Positions 5,556 through 5,798 of a stretch of DNA of 5,798 bases are shown piece after piece. The position numbers were made by a program, and so were the translations under genes. Positions within the stretch are counted from its first letter, which is position 1, and every line of letters starts with the position of its first letter. This stretch comes from Bacteroidales bacterium (GTDB lineage: Bacteria > Bacteroidota > Bacteroidia > Bacteroidales > UBA932). Location: NCBI GenBank assembly GCA_017551405.1, contig JAFZLP010000008.1, positions 1 to 5,798 of the forward strand. Direction: 5' to 3'. Below the pieces are notes generated by a model. That model was not told the DNA's origin. It ran no database searches and worked only from the letters and a program-made list of their open reading frames with translations.

Positions 5556-5798
5556 TGATAATCTATCAGGTTTTGCCCCGTCTGTGGGGAAACGGCAAAT
5601 TCAGCGACTGGCAAACTCCGTCCTTCGAGTATCTCAAGAGTCTCGGAGTCGATGCAGTATGGTATACCGGGCTGATCAGGCACTCCATGGGAGAGCCTTT
5701 CGTGAAGGGAAACGCCGGCTCGCCCTACTCCATCGCCGACTGCCATGACGTGAACCCGTATCTGGCCGACAATCCGCGCAGGCGCATGCAGGAGTTCA
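5555..5798 (+). CDS. GH13 alpha-amylase-family protein, N-terminal part (cut by window edge)
   Basis: The ATG at 5555-5557 shares its A with the TAA stop of the methyltransferase gene (TAATG). The 81 visible codons begin MIIYQVLPRLWGNGKFSDWQ. A segment matching the first strands of a GH13 barrel follows: FEYLKSLGVDAVWYTGLIRH (24-43) and KGNAGSPYSIADCHDVNPYL (51-70). This is how short Bacteroidales alpha-amylase-like enzymes start, hydrolysing or rearranging alpha-glucans. The catalytic Asp and Glu lie beyond the window, so activity cannot be confirmed. There is no signal peptide, which suggests a cytoplasmic enzyme acting on imported oligosaccharides or stored glycogen. The start is supported by the coupling overlap and by the conserved YQVLPRLWGN stretch at the very N-terminus. 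No separate promoter is visible, so expression probably depends on the upstream promoter. Confidence 0.85.
   Translation, partial: MIIYQVLPRLWGNGKFSDWQTPSFEYLKSLGVDAVWYTGLIRHSMGEPFVKGNAGSPYSIADCHDVNPYLADNPRRRMQEF

Overview
The window looks like an ordinary chromosomal segment from a fairly GC-rich member of the Bacteroidota, most likely Bacteroidales. Three things point there. The outer-membrane assembly protein is a lipoprotein of the TamL type. The gaps between genes are AT-rich and carry Bacteroides-type promoter boxes (TTTG about 20 bp before TAnnTTTG), without clear Shine-Dalgarno sites. The amylase start resembles short Bacteroidales GH13 enzymes. I cannot name a genus. All coding assignments come from reading motifs; no database was searched.

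Layout. Positions 1-72 (minus) hold the first 24 codons of a small lipoprotein. A 95-bp AT-rich divergent gap follows, then a GNAT-fold acyltransferase-like gene (168-1298, plus). A 72-bp gap with two copies of the palindrome GTTATAAC leads into rarA (1371-2678, plus), an AAA+ replication-fork recombination factor. rarA runs tail-to-tail into tamL (2666-4810, minus), a BamA/TamA-family outer-membrane lipoprotein, with a 13-bp overlap. A 43-bp divergent gap separates tamL from a SpoU/TrmH-class RNA 2'-O-methyltransferase (4854-5555, plus). Its TAA stop shares one base with the ATG of a GH13 alpha-amylase-family gene (5555 to the window edge, plus), which is cut off after 81 codons.

The genes do not form one pathway. 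They cover envelope assembly (TamL), genome maintenance (RarA), RNA modification (TrmH-like), glycan breakdown (GH13) and a probable acyl transfer step (GNAT). Only the methyltransferase and amylase look like an operon. The other genes appear to be transcribed singly from divergent or separate promoters.

I found no mobile element, CRISPR array, tRNA, rRNA or new multi-gene system. The points most worth a second look are regulatory: the tamL/methyltransferase gap, where two perfect -7 boxes form a 9-bp inverted repeat; the paired GTTATAAC palindromes before rarA; and the possibility that the GNAT protein is a ceramide-synthase-type N-acyltransferase.
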